Positions 10,501-21,243 of a stretch of 64,000 bases of DNA are shown here, in pieces. Below the pieces are notes generated by a model. That model had not been told where the DNA came from, did no database searches, and saw only the letters and a list, made by a program, of their open reading frames with translations. The stretch is from Oegoconia quadripuncta (Eukaryota > Arthropoda > Insecta > Lepidoptera > Autostichidae): assembly GCA_949316235.1 (NCBI GenBank), contig OX438748.1:2607001-2671000 (forward strand), written 5' to 3'. Within the stretch, counting starts at the first letter, position 1. The number at the start of each line of letters is the position of its first letter. The translations under genes and the position numbers were made by a program.

Positions 10501-11080
10501 TTATTTGTCGCCTTCGGTGACAAAAGAAAGAAAGAAAAATTTATTTAAACCCATCTCATGACACAAACAATCAGGTACAAATATTACACAGTCGAGACAC
10601 ATGCAAAAAATAACATTGTGTTTGCCATCTAATTGTCGGTGCCGGAAGGTGGAGTCAAAAAGGTCTCCAACTCAGCATGGACTGTAGCCGTTCACTACAA
10701 CGCTGGTTTTCAGTGGAGCCTCCAAATGACGCAGGGACACTGATCAACAAATGTACATACAAATAACAATTACAATTAATAGGAGTAATCAGCAAGATGC
10801 GATACGAAGAGCTGGCAGCTACCTTGGGCAACGTTTGCTATTGCTATACAACGAGGTAACACTGCCAGTCTTTTGGGCACCCTCCCACAGGGTACGGATC
10901 TCGAACACGTTTTTACCATAATCATGGTATATTTTCGTGCATTTGTATACCTGCAATTTCTTGTAAATAGCTCCTTTTTTAATGTGCATAAATATCATAT
11001 CAAGATTCTTCCGAAAACCGATTCTGCCGTACACCGCCGAAGGGCATATATCTTATCTAACTAATAATATCTAACTCCTG
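10500..11080 (-). repeat. probable LINE 3' end, minus strand
   Basis: The segment begins with an inverted A/T-rich tail signature (GAAAGAAAGAAAAATTTATT, 10525-10544) and continues as moderately GC-rich sequence without a recognisable frame. It may be the 3' UTR of a minus-strand LINE; family not identified. Confidence 0.3.
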
Positions 11081-11084
11081 ATGT

Positions 11085-11605
11085 TCCTAGGCGATCCTGC
11101 ATTACAAAAACACTTGCCTGTCCTAGAGCCACCACAAACTTTCTTTTTCACTCCTTTAGTGTTCAAGCAGCCATGATGTGGAATAAACTGCCAAAATGAA
11201 TTCAGGACAGCCCTTCAGTTGCAGTATTTAAGAAAAGGCTAAAAGAGCATTACCTCTCCCATCTTTCGTGATATTAGTATGTGTATGTAGGTTTATAGTA
11301 TATACATATACATATATATTTAAATTATGTAATGTATATATTTCGCAGTAGGTACATGTAATATATTTAGTGTAAGTTTATTATTCACTTATCTTTTCTT
11401 TTTTTATTTGTTTTATTATTCGTTATAGGATTTTTTCTTTTGCACACAATTATTTACTGCTATAAACCCCAAATTTACTAAGTTTCCTATTTCAATGCTC
11501 AGGTTGGGTGGAAGAGATCTCTTAAAGAGATAAGTCCACCTTTGTACGTGACCTATTGTTTGTACTCTGTTATTGTAATATTTTGGTGCAATAAAGAATA
11601 AACAT
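11085..11605 (+). mobile_element. CR1/Jockey-like LINE 3' end (ORF2 C-terminus and UTR)
   Basis: The plus strand encodes the end of a LINE ORF2 (MWNKLPK, stop, IQDSPSVAVFKKRLKEHYL, then a natural stop near 11271). The in-frame TGA is probably a decayed CGA. A ~320-bp 3' UTR follows, ending in TGCAATAAAGAATAAACATT. The same UTR, including AGAGATCTCTTAAAGAGATAA, occurs on the minus strand at 61683-61850. Confidence 0.7.
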
Positions 11606-12410
11606 TATAATTGCGAAAGTTTGTTTGTTTGTTTGTTACTCAATTTAAAAAGAAAGGACATAATTAAAAAAAAAATCACCTCTTTTCTGACAGAAATAAA
11701 AGTTTGTGGGACTGTAATGTTTATTCATCAACAAGGATTAGATATACAACAATCTTCAAGGGTCTGGGGGCGAGTAGGCAACACCAATGTTCCTGAGCTC
11801 GCAATCCTCCACCATGAAATCATTCAGCAGCAACTTCTTTAGGGCAGTACGGCGCACCTGTCCATAGTTAGGCACAGTCAGTATTATTATTAAGAGCCCA
11901 TAGTGTCCCACTGGTGGCCAAATGCCTCCCTCATCTCTTTCCAGTCGTTTTTGTTCTTGGCGAGCGCAAACCATCCCTTACGTCAAGCTCGTCTCTCCAC
12001 CGTTTTCATTTGCGTCTGGCGGTTTTAGGAGTCCAAATAGTGGACGCATTTGCCCACAACTCGCACGGCATACGGCCCACGTGACCCGCCCACTCCCACT
12101 TAAACGTTGCCGCTTGTTTCCCTACGTCAGAGATCAGAGTCCGTATAAAAGTTATATATCACTTTCCAATGTTGTTGTATATGGCGCTGCGCTCTACTAC
12201 GAGTAGAACACCAACGAGTCCAGCCATCCATTCATCTATTCGTCCGTCCATCCGTCCGTCCGTCCGTCCGTCCATCAGTGTTTGGCGGCAATGAGACTGA
12301 CTGACCAATAAATCTGCAAATCCAGTGGCAATTAGGACAAATCCTCCCATAGAAAGCGATGTAAATCGCTCCATGGGAGATATAGTCCTCTAATGGATAT
12401 TGTAGGCTGT
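11606..12410. other. no gene; tetranucleotide repeat
   Basis: No gene supported. A (GTCC)n microsatellite lies at 12240-12275. Nothing else is recognised. Confidence 0.4.
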
Positions 12411-12414
12411 TGGT

Positions 12415-13215
12415 GTGTGTGAAAGAGCTCGTATTCGAAGCACTCGTGGCGCAAACGTATTCGATATTCTAAGCTTCTAAGTCCTTGGATGGGTGACCAC
12501 CAGTGGCATTTTAGGGTGTACTATGGTATACCGAATTACACTACCCCGAAAAACGTTTGACCGAAGAACGTTTGATCGAAAGCCGCGTACATTGCGGAGT
12601 TGGTTATAATAAAAAAAATTATCGATGAATAAATAAATAATAAATAAAATAAATAAAAAGTTTATTGACTCAAACTTAGGCTAAGTTACAATCAGCGAAT
12701 TAAAGAATTAGGAGGTACATAACAAATACACTTAAGTAAAATTAATGGGCCCTGCTCCTTAAACTAAGATTGCTCTTGTATTTTAAGAAGCAGTGTTCGA
12801 TCACGGCATTGTTATAATTATAGTAACCATCCATCCAATTAAATATATCTAATTAAATATAAATAAACTCCGCAATGTACTCGGCTTTCGATCAAACGTT
12901 TTTCGGTCAAACATTTTTCGGGGTAGTGTAATTCGGTATACCATACCACAGTATTACAAACTCCCTAGGAAGATGTTGTAATACTGTGACCATACGTAGG
13001 TCGGCATTTTAATACGAGTATTTCTGTGCTTCGGAGGGTAAGTTAAACTGTCGGTCCCGAACGTTTTCAATTGAAGGCAGTCGTTAAGCCAAGTCGGTGG
13101 TCAGTGGGCGGCTTAACAACACTGACTGTCAGGTGGCAACTGGTCTGATACAAATCCACCAATCCACATTGGGCCAGCGTGGTGGATTATAGCCCATACC
13201 CGTTCCCTGTTAGAG
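12415..13215 (+). repeat. 5S rRNA-like SINE, split by a MITE
   Basis: The head (12415-12521) carries a 5S-like internal promoter: AAGCACTCGTGGCGC, then AAGTCCTTGGATGGGTGACC, close to the C-box region of 5S rRNA. The body resumes after the MITE at 12946 and runs to about 13215, ending TATGACCCAACAGTGGGTAC, a common lepidopteran SINE 3' segment. It is not a functional 5S gene because the rest of the 5S sequence is absent. Confidence 0.65.
12524..12943. mobile_element. TA-flanked MITE, ~78-bp terminal inverted repeats
   Basis: The left arm (12524-12601) starts TGGTATACCGAATTACACTA and contains CCCCGAAAAACGTTTGACCG. The right arm (12866-12943) is its inverted copy, ending GGTATACCA. A TA dinucleotide sits at both edges (12522-12523 and 12944-12945), as for Tc1/mariner-type elements. 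Between the arms is an AATAAA-rich tail plus LINE-like UTR (12617-12800), probably a further nested insertion. It encodes no transposase, so it would depend on one supplied elsewhere. Confidence 0.85.
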
Positions 13216-13219
13216 GGAG

Positions 13220-13470
13220 CTATGACCCAACAGTGGGTACGTAGAAACCTGAAAAAGTCTTCAGTTTATTGCCCTCGAGCTTGGCCACTTGTAAATTAAC
13301 ACTAACAGCAAGTGTCTGCTGCTTGGCCTGCCGGAGTTCCTCGCGGATGAACATCATCTCGGGGCGCAGGTCGTGGTGGGCAAAAGGATCCATGTCGATT
13401 TGGAGCCGAGGGTCGATCGCCGACAGCTGCTGGTCACTGGAACCGTCGATTAAAGGTAAATATTGAGCAG
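13220..13470 (-). CDS. possible exon or coding relic, unidentified
   Basis: The minus strand is open and codon-like over about 80 residues, with a charged helical stretch (HHDLRPEMMFIREELRQAK) followed by VSVNLQVAKLEGNKLK. Composition is unlike the AT-rich neighbours and resembles real protein-coding sequence. A possible acceptor (TTCCAG) lies near 13440. The reading merges into SINE sequence on both sides (13215 and 13500), so it may be an exon of an unknown gene, a captured exon or a processed fragment. I do not recognise the protein. Confidence 0.35.
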
Positions 13471-13496
13471 GTCGCAGCGAAGCGGGACGTCCACAT

Positions 13497-13800
13497 TGCA
13501 TTAATACTTGACCTCAATCACACCTGATATTAAGTGATTATGAGGCCGAAGGTGGAAGCGTACTGACACGGAAACCCCAATACATTTGGGGGACTGGCTA
13601 TCTTATCTCTGACAACCAGAACACAACAATGCTATTGACATTGCTGCTTGGCGGCAGATTTAGATAAGACAGTGGTAGCTAGCCAGGCGGACATGTAAAA
13701 TGCCCTACCACCAACCAAACATGTACCCCGCTGGGGATCGAACCCGCGACCTCCGAATCGTAAACCCAATGTTGTTTACGTTGAGCCACGGAGGCGGTTA
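13497..13800 (-). repeat. tRNA-derived SINE, type III, near full length
   Basis: The plus strand runs from ACTTGACCTCAATCACACCT to GAGCCACGGAGGCGGTT. On the minus strand this gives GCCTCCGTGGCTCAACGTAA (A-box region) and a B box GGTTCGATCCCC. Same family as 35896-36205. Confidence 0.85.
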
Positions 13801-14084
13801 ACAATTAAATATATAATAATCTTAGTTTAGTAGTGTTAAGTATTCTGTGATATAATTTATAAAGCTCGGCAGCTTGTAACTATGACCATCTACATTCAAT
13901 TACGCTTGTAATTGCACTAATAATTTTAAAAAAATTTAAACCCCCGAGGTAACCAAATATAACCTGCGAATCATGGAGATACGACTAGACCAACTGTCTT
14001 AAAAGCTACATAAATATCTTCGAAATGGCTTAACGGGTTTTCATCAAACGTGGCCTACACGTTAAACATGTATAACATACTAGC

Positions 14085-14300
14085 TTTCCGCCCGCGACTT
14101 CGTCCGCGTGGAAGATTTTATCAAAATCGGTTCAGCAAAAAAAATTGCCTATATTTTAATCCGGGTCCTAATCTGTCTACCCACCAAATTTCATCCAAAT
14201 CCGTCCAGCCGTATAGACGTGAATAGGTAACAAACATACATACATACAGACATACGCACGCACAAACTTTCGCATTTATAATTCGAGTATTAGTTGGGAT
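14085..14300 (+). repeat. RTE-derived LINE/SINE tail
   Basis: Contains CCGCCCGCGACTTCGTCCGC, later AAATTTCATCCAAATCCGTC and an ACATACATACATACAGACAT stretch. This is a very common lepidopteran interspersed 3' tail assigned to RTE-type LINEs. No coding part is present. Confidence 0.7.
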
Positions 14301-14495
14301 AACACCCGTTATCTCAACAAATAAAAAATAAATATACAATAATAAATTAAAATGTGTTTACTGCTGCCGCTTGTTACAGTGCACACAAATGGGTAGCAAT
14401 CTACTCTATGGGTAATATAACACGGTACTCACCGATGCGATGGGCGCAAGGACGCTACGTCAGTAAAATCATGCATAATTATAATCTGTAATTAG

Positions 14496-14919
14496 CAGGG
14501 GCGTAGCTACCGCCGTATTTGCCGTATCAATTATACGGGGCCCCCGGGCCACGGGGGCCCCCAAAGTGTGTAAGGAAAAAGAATAAAAACTTTCTAATTT
14601 ATTTTATTTTACAAATGACAAAATTCTATAAAGCAATTCCTTTGCGTGCGTTCAAAAGTTGGCAACACTACATCGTTATGGCGGGCTGCGGGACTTCCCC
14701 GTTTTACTTACTTTTTTTTTTTTTTACGTTTGCCGAAAAAAAGGCAAGGAGAGTGAATATTTAAAATTCGATTTTTATTTGTAAAATGGGTAAATTATGT
14801 GATAAATAAATATTTCTTCTCACAATATTTTTTTTCTTTTGTGAAAAATCTTTACCTCCATATAAGGGCCTCCAAAAAAATTTTTATACGGGGCCCCGAC
14901 AAGGCACGCTACGCCTCTG
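14496..14919. mobile_element. hAT-type MITE with perfect 8-bp duplication
   Basis: The left end is CAGGGGCGTAGCTACCGCCG and the right end is CACGCTACGCCTCTG, an imperfect inverted pair beginning CAG(G/A)GGCGTAGC. An identical 8-bp GTAATTAG flanks both sides (14488-14495 and 14920-14927), the duplication length of hAT transposases. Subterminal GGGGCCCC-type palindromes are seen on both sides (TATACGGGGCCCC). No transposase is encoded; the interior is AT-rich. Confidence 0.9.
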
Positions 14920-14927
14920 GTAATTAG

Positions 14928-15695
14928 TGATGTGTATAGCGTAGTGTAGATGTAAAAAGAACAATAGTATTATAGATAAATACTATGGCACACAGCTGAC
15001 GTGATGGACTTGGCGGGACGAACGCGGCCGCGTGGGCTACATTGTACACAAGGAAATCCTCCGCGCAATAATAGATACACGGAGCAATAAGAAATTGCTA
15101 GACAAAAGGCGGACGCGAACACCGATCAGTGTCCAAAATACTTTTATACCTTCAACACACGCGAACACCGATCGGTGTCGGCGGTACACTCGACTTTCAA
15201 CTCTCAATTGTAATGATTATAGAGTTCCAATTCCTTTGGACTGTGTTTGAACTTGTTCTCTATTAAATTCCGCATCCAATAATGTGCGCCATGTCATGTT
15301 AGCTATGATATTTAGTCTGTATTTGCGAAAATATTTTTTTTCTCTGTGGGTGGGAGTATAGGCATAGAATTCCAACTACTGTTTTTTATTAGAACAGGCT
15401 TAGGAACCTGGCCATAGAGCTTCCAATTCTCATAACAATTTATTGAATTCCCCGTTTTTTGAAAAACATGAAATAAATCTGTACTTTCCGTAAAAATACC
15501 AATTATATTGTGGATATAGGTATACCTACATATTACAACTCGTAACATGTTTCTGATTTTTTGTATTATAGCTGTAGTAGTGTTCATTCATTATATCCAT
15601 AGATAATATATTCCCGTAGCTATTGCTTTTCACAGATTACAAATACACCCAGTAGAAGAGTATCTATAAACGTTTTTAACACCGCAGGTATTTTC
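14928..15695. other. no gene recognised
   Basis: Gene-free. ACACCGATCAGTGTC / ACACCGATCGGTGTC occurs twice (15119-15133 and 15165-15179) with self-complementary halves. Function unknown. Confidence 0.35.
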
Positions 15696-17558
15696 GAAAA
15701 GGACATCATCCACGTTTCATACATTTTTGGTCCAAAACCAAAAGTGCCGGCCAAAAAAAAAAAGTGCTGTGTTCTGATAGAACACGTCCGTCTTAGCATT
15801 TGTTACTATGGCACCAAAGCTGTAGCACCACTGTGCATCGTAGTTTTTGAGTTCTAAAAGTCTGTCTTTTTATTAATTTTCGATTAAACTATTAACTATA
15901 ACAAATTAAGTATCTTGACAGAATATGGCGTTTTATTTCTGTTTTTGTTAACACGATATACTCATTGTCGTATACATACCCTGCATACCCAAAAAATACA
16001 TCATGACTACCTACAAACAATAAAAAGGAATGTTAAAAATAGACGCGGCTTCACTTCTTGGAATTAAAACAATGGCCTTACCCTACCGCCACACGATGGG
16101 ACACCGTCGCACCGCACCGCAACACCCCTCCCCCAACCCTTCCCCGCTGGTCTCGCCGCCTACGTGTGTCGGTTTATTTCTTTAGTACTGAGTGCGAAGT
16201 TGCCGTCAACTGCCGTGCGTGTACGTTACATTTTAGTTAGCTCTCGCTCGCTAAACCTTTTGTTGTTGTTTTTTTTGTTTTCACCTTTGTTAAGTTTTGT
16301 TATTTTCTGTTACGTTTTGGACTTTGTTATTGACTGTTACGTGTCCGTGTGGTATAAAAAAGACTCATGGAAGACTGTATCTTGTGTCGTGAATCGACAG
16401 GAAATCGGCGACGATATGACTGGAGTTCCCGAGAAAGGGATCATCTTGATATCGCCCAAATAGTGATCGAAGAATTGGTGGATAGACAGGTAAGATCACA
16501 GTTCATTTAATGTACGATTATATGTATTATTTTAAGATTAAGTATTTGAAAATACTTCTTTGTATTTTTTACATAAGTCGACCTGGTTGGCTTTTATTTG
16601 CTGTCATGTCATGAATGTATTAATTCTTGCATACTATCCGATTGATTTAACTCCAAACCTAGCGTTTATGACGCCATATCCTTGTATGCATACTGTCAAT
16701 TTTTTTGCCGAGTTGGTCAAACTGACGCGCCGCCTACTAAACGCGAGTATGTGAGGGCAGAACCGCATTACAGGGAGGTGCGAAGTTATCTCAGTCGAGT
16801 TGTACTTATATCATTCATATATTATTGATGATAAAGATTATATGCTAGCAAATATAGATGAAAATCGATTCTTTTCTTTTCAGTTGGAGCGTACTGAGTT
16901 CATTTGCCGACCCTGTTGGCAAAGAACAGAAAGGACGTACCGACGACGTATTCGAGATGCCGAAGAACAAGGTGGCCAAGAGGATAATACACCCGAAAAT
17001 CCAAATCCAAGACCTACTTCGTTGGATTTGCCGAGTCTTCTTCGCGCGCCAAATACATCAAATAGTTGTATATTCCAACATTGTGTTAATGAATCTCGCC
17101 GTCGTATTCCTGAAGACATCATTCTTCGCATGCTCTGCCGGTACAATTATTTTGTACCCGAAAGTGCACGTGTATGCACTGAACATTTGGAGCAAAATCT
17201 GTGGCATTTACTGCCAATGCAAGACAATTCATCTATGGAGTTCAATGCTGCACAGATATGTAGTATTTTTTCAATACTACAGAAACATATCACTCAAGAT
17301 ATTATTGATTTTGAACAATATGAAAATATGGCACCACACGAATTTTATACCTGGACAGGTTTACATCAAAATCAGTTTGCGGAATTGCTCGAGGACTTAC
17401 CAAGCTTGAGATCAATAAACAAAAGGAAAACCATATTGAGCGCAGTATTAGTTAAGTTGAGAACAGGAGACTCCAATGCAAGGCTTGCTAATATATTCAA
17501 ATGCGGCGAAACAACATTCCACAGATGGTTACAATCTGAATACTGAATAATATCGAAA

Positions 17559-18131
17559 TTGAATAATATCGAAATTGTAGGCTTACCTCAATTGCCTAAC
17601 GAAGACGTATCCGCCATTATCTTTGGCCTGGCGGGTTCTCTGGGCGTGCATTTGCAGCCGGATGATGTTGAATATGCATATCGAGTAAAATCACACACCC
17701 ACTTCAATCCTGAGTCCGCAACTACCAGTGAAATTGTCACAACAAACAGCTTTGCCGATATTGCCGGCACAGCCAGGGGTTCGGGCCCGGCACGTGTCGT
17801 GGTGCGCTTGCGCCGCCGTGAATTAAAGGTCGCGCTAATGTCGGCCGCTGCAGAGCGTCGCCGGCAAGGAACTGAAGGAGCTACTGGCGCGAGCCGGCGA
17901 TCGGGACTCACCTCTGCTGACGCGGGTATCGGGGGATCGCCTCGTATCATTTATATGAACGATCATCTTACCATAGCTAATAAACGGCTACTGCGAGTGA
18001 TTAAAACCTCGGCCCGTGATAGAAACTATAAATATGTATGGGTTAAGAACTGTACTATTTTTGTCCGAAAGACTGATAAATCTTCTGTGGTCCGCATTAC
18101 TTCTTTAAATGACTTTGATAATCTAGCCTGA
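17559..18131 (+). CDS. LINE ORF1 C-terminal part, 5'-truncated
   Basis: About 190 residues remain of an ORF1 protein, beginning NNIEIVGLPQLPNED. The first part fits the RRM-like core of LINE ORF1 proteins and the end fits the C-terminal nucleic-acid-binding domain (IIYMNDHLTIANKRLLRVIK, then YKYVWVKNCTIFVRK). Such proteins coat LINE RNA and act as chaperones. The N-terminal part is lost to 5' truncation and no authentic start remains, so it should not be expressed as a complete protein. The stop at 18129-18131 precedes ORF2 by 247 bases. Confidence 0.75.
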   Translation: MNNIEIVGLPQLPNEDVSAIIFGLAGSLGVHLQPDDVEYAYRVKSHTHFNPESATTSEIVTTNSFADIAGTARGSGPARVVVRLRRRELKVALMSAAAERRRQGTEGATGASRRSGLTSADAGIGGSPRIIYMNDHLTIANKRLLRVIKTSARDRNYKYVWVKNCTIFVRKTDKSSVVRITSLNDFDNLA

Positions 18132-18378
18132 CTATTTTTCGTGTTTAATTTTGTCGCAGTTTATAATTGGAATAAAATGTTTTTATGGAATGCATTCTTT
18201 TACGGTGTAATTGTGCTGTTATATTTTTCTTTTTTCTTGTGTTACTGTTTTCTTAAGTTGAATTTTATTTTTATTTATATAAGCATCATATTATTATTAT
18301 TGTTTTGTGAATTAATGTGCGACTGGTCTATGATAATCACTATCCATACTATGTTAATGTTAATATTAGCATATAACA

Positions 18379-21243
18379 ATGGCTAACTTAGATTTTAAAC
18401 TTGCACATTTAAACGTTCAATCTTTGAATACTGGCAGAGACGAGCTGATATTGACTTTTAAAATGAAGAATCCTGATGTAGTCGCGGTTACTGAGACAAT
18501 GTTAACTGAATCGTCGGATGTACAAGCTTACGGGTGTCCCGGGTACCAACTTATACATGTACCGCGGAAAACAGAGAAAAGGGCAGCTGGCGGCGTTGGT
18601 GCTTATATCCGGAAGGGTTTGCGAGTTCGCATGATAGCTTTTCCTTCAAGCGATCTTGAGCAATTGTGGTTGGAAATTAAATTAAAAAACTGTAAGCTTG
18701 CAGTCGGAATTTTTTACCGCCCTCCTAGGTTCGCTTATAGGTCATTTATAGACTTGCTTGAGGATTCACTTTCATGTATTGCACCCCAATACGAACTTGT
18801 ATTCATTGCTGGAGACGTTAATGTTGACTTATTATGTGATGGACCTCAACAGCGTGATTTCCTTGCCTTACTAGGTGAGCATGGTCTTCGGCATGTAGGC
18901 ACAGAAGCCACTCGTGTTACGGACTTAACAGCTACGCTGCTTGACGTCATCTGCTGTAGTAAGTTTGTAAAATGCAAGAGCATTATTGTCAAACACAATG
19001 ACGATCTTAGCGACCACGCATTCGTAATGGCAAAATTTCCCATTGTAGTAGAGAGACTCAAACCGAGAACCGTAACATACAGACCTTTTCAGCGCTTTGA
19101 CAGTGACACCTACTCGCAGGCTTCATCCGTGACGCCCTGGGAGTGGGTGTTAGACTGCGATACCATCAATTCCAAAGTTGATTGTTTTAACTTCCTCATT
19201 TTAGGCCTTTTCGATCATTTCGTGCCCATACAAACTAGAGTATTTAAACAGCGGCCCACCCCCTGGATAACTGATAGCGTTAGGGCCTTGATGGCGGATA
19301 GGGATCGCGCATGTATACGAGCAAAAAAAACTAAGAGGCCTGACGATATTAAGCTATACAAACAACTTCGTAACTCCGTCACTAGCATAACCAGAGTTGA
19401 AAAACAATCTTTTTTTACATGGAAAGTTAATAATAACATTAAAAATCCACGAAAGATGTGGAGTGAATTTAATAAAGCTCTCGGTAAGTCATCAGAGATC
19501 TCGTTGCCTCCGCATCTTTGTGATCCAGATGGAATTAATAAAGCTTTCATAACTTCCATTCCAAAAGCTGACGATTGTATGAAAATAAATGACACGTGCA
19601 TAAATAATCGGTACAATAATAATGAAAAATTCAGTTTCTCGGAGCTTTCATCCGACGAGGTATACCGGCTAATAAATTCGATCTCCTCAAGTGCAATGGG
19701 TGATGACAATATCTCAATAAAAATGATTAAGCTTACGCTTCCATACTCTCTCAATGCTATAACCAACATAATTAATAGCTCATTGAAAACAGGTACGTTC
19801 CCCGCATCTTGGACGATGGCGGTTATTAAGCCAATTCCAAAGAAAACAAACATGGAAACGGTGAAGGACTTACGACCTATTGGCTTACTACCTGCATTGT
19901 CCAAGGTACTTGAAAAGGCTGTAAATAAACAATTGCAACGTTACCTTAATTTAAATGACATTATTCCGCAAAATCAGTCCGGTTTCCGTAAGCTGCACAG
20001 CACAGCCACGGTCCTTACCCACGTAGTGGACGAAGCGCTTGCTGCCTCGAACGATGGTTGTGCTTCAATCCTGGTTATGCTGGACTTTAGCCGGGCATTC
20101 GACTGCCTCTGTGTGGACATTCTGCTGGCAAAACTGCACTATTACGGCTGTGATGATTTGGTCTGTAGATGGTTTGCTAGCTATTTTCACAATAGACAAC
20201 AACTTGTTGAATGTCGTGATGACTCGGGCAAGACGATAAGGTCCTCCCCCATAGTGGTTGACAGAGGAGTAATCCAGGGTTCCGTACTAGGACCAGTATT
20301 ATTTTCAATATACACAGCCGATCTCTTAGAGTGTACACGCAATGGCCTTGCTCAAATGTATGCAGATGACACTCAAATAATAGTTCGTGTGAATGCAGAT
20401 GACGTCAGTGTGACTGCATCTCTTCAAGGTCTAAATCAGGACCTGGCTTCTATCAGTACTTGGTCCAGGAGGAATGGTCTGTTTCTGAATTCTCAAAAAT
20501 GCACCTATATCATACTAGGAACAAATCACCAAATCGCTGCATGTCGCCGTGAACCTATTCAGGTGCTAGTGGACGGGATTCCTATAAGCGAGTCTCTGTC
20601 GGTTCGGAATCTAGGAGTCATATTTGATGGGTCTCTTCGTTTTGAGGAGCATATTAATTCTAAAGTTTGTAAATGCTACGCAGCGCTCAAAACCCTCTAC
20701 AGATTCAGACCGTTCCTGAGTGTGCCGGTGCGGCGGCATCTCATAGACTCCTTGGTTCTTTCACATCTGGACTACTGTGATGAAGTCTACGGTCCCTGTT
20801 TGTACAAAAAAACAGAAAAAAAGGTTCAAAGAGTCCAAAATTCTTGCATTCGTTTTTGTTACAAGGTGCCGCGTAGATCGCACATTACTCCCTTTTTAAA
20901 TAAGTATGATATTCTCAATATGAATAACCGGCGTCTACTTAAGCTAACTGCACTCGTATATAAGCTCAAATTGTTCGGCGAGCCCACTTACTTAGCTAGC
21001 AAACTAAAATGGAGTGAGAACAACGTGGGTAGGAAATGGTCCGTCCGGGAATTGCGCTTAGAACTATACATACCCCGTTTGCAATCGTTTAGAGGTAGCT
21101 TCCGATTTGCAGCGTCGAAGTGTTGGAACGATCTGCCCCCTCCTATTAAAAAATGTGGATCACTGCGAGTTTTTAAGAGGCAATGTAAGAAATGGCACTT
21201 ACATAAACAGAAGTCTGCGTGCATCTGGTCCTTCAAAAAATAA
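18379..21243 (+). CDS. LINE ORF2: endonuclease-reverse transcriptase, intact 954 aa
   Basis: The frame opens with ATG at 18379 and is uninterrupted. Residues about 1-220 form an apurinic-type endonuclease (LAHLNVQSL at the start, AGDVNVDLL near 150, SDHAF near 215). Residues about 470-760 form the reverse transcriptase (FRKLHSTATVLTHVVDEALA, MLDFSRAFDCL, QGSVLGPVLFSIYTADL, MYADDTQIIVRV). The C-terminal portion has the conserved LINE tail (RVQNSCIRFCYKVPRRSHIT and VFKRQCKKWHLHK). It would nick target DNA and reverse transcribe the LINE RNA. No frame lesion is visible, so this is a young copy whose only defect is the missing 5' part. Confidence 0.9.
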   Translation: MANLDFKLAHLNVQSLNTGRDELILTFKMKNPDVVAVTETMLTESSDVQAYGCPGYQLIHVPRKTEKRAAGGVGAYIRKGLRVRMIAFPSSDLEQLWLEIKLKNCKLAVGIFYRPPRFAYRSFIDLLEDSLSCIAPQYELVFIAGDVNVDLLCDGPQQRDFLALLGEHGLRHVGTEATRVTDLTATLLDVICCSKFVKCKSIIVKHNDDLSDHAFVMAKFPIVVERLKPRTVTYRPFQRFDSDTYSQASSVTPWEWVLDCDTINSKVDCFNFLILGLFDHFVPIQTRVFKQRPTPWITDSVRALMADRDRACIRAKKTKRPDDIKLYKQLRNSVTSITRVEKQSFFTWKVNNNIKNPRKMWSEFNKALGKSSEISLPPHLCDPDGINKAFITSIPKADDCMKINDTCINNRYNNNEKFSFSELSSDEVYRLINSISSSAMGDDNISIKMIKLTLPYSLNAITNIINSSLKTGTFPASWTMAVIKPIPKKTNMETVKDLRPIGLLPALSKVLEKAVNKQLQRYLNLNDIIPQNQSGFRKLHSTATVLTHVVDEALAASNDGCASILVMLDFSRAFDCLCVDILLAKLHYYGCDDLVCRWFASYFHNRQQLVECRDDSGKTIRSSPIVVDRGVIQGSVLGPVLFSIYTADLLECTRNGLAQMYADDTQIIVRVNADDVSVTASLQGLNQDLASISTWSRRNGLFLNSQKCTYIILGTNHQIAACRREPIQVLVDGIPISESLSVRNLGVIFDGSLRFEEHINSKVCKCYAALKTLYRFRPFLSVPVRRHLIDSLVLSHLDYCDEVYGPCLYKKTEKKVQRVQNSCIRFCYKVPRRSHITPFLNKYDILNMNNRRLLKLTALVYKLKLFGEPTYLASKLKWSENNVGRKWSVRELRLELYIPRLQSFRGSFRFAASKCWNDLPPPIKKCGSLRVFKRQCKKWHLHKQKSACIWSFKK

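Noticed and set aside
12236..12275. CRISPR-like or regulatory array
   Set aside because: It is a simple GTCC microsatellite with no spacers, in a eukaryotic genome.
12460..12515. Functional 5S rRNA gene
   Set aside because: Only the region around GGATGGGTGACC is 5S-like; the first half of 5S and the terminal stem are missing.
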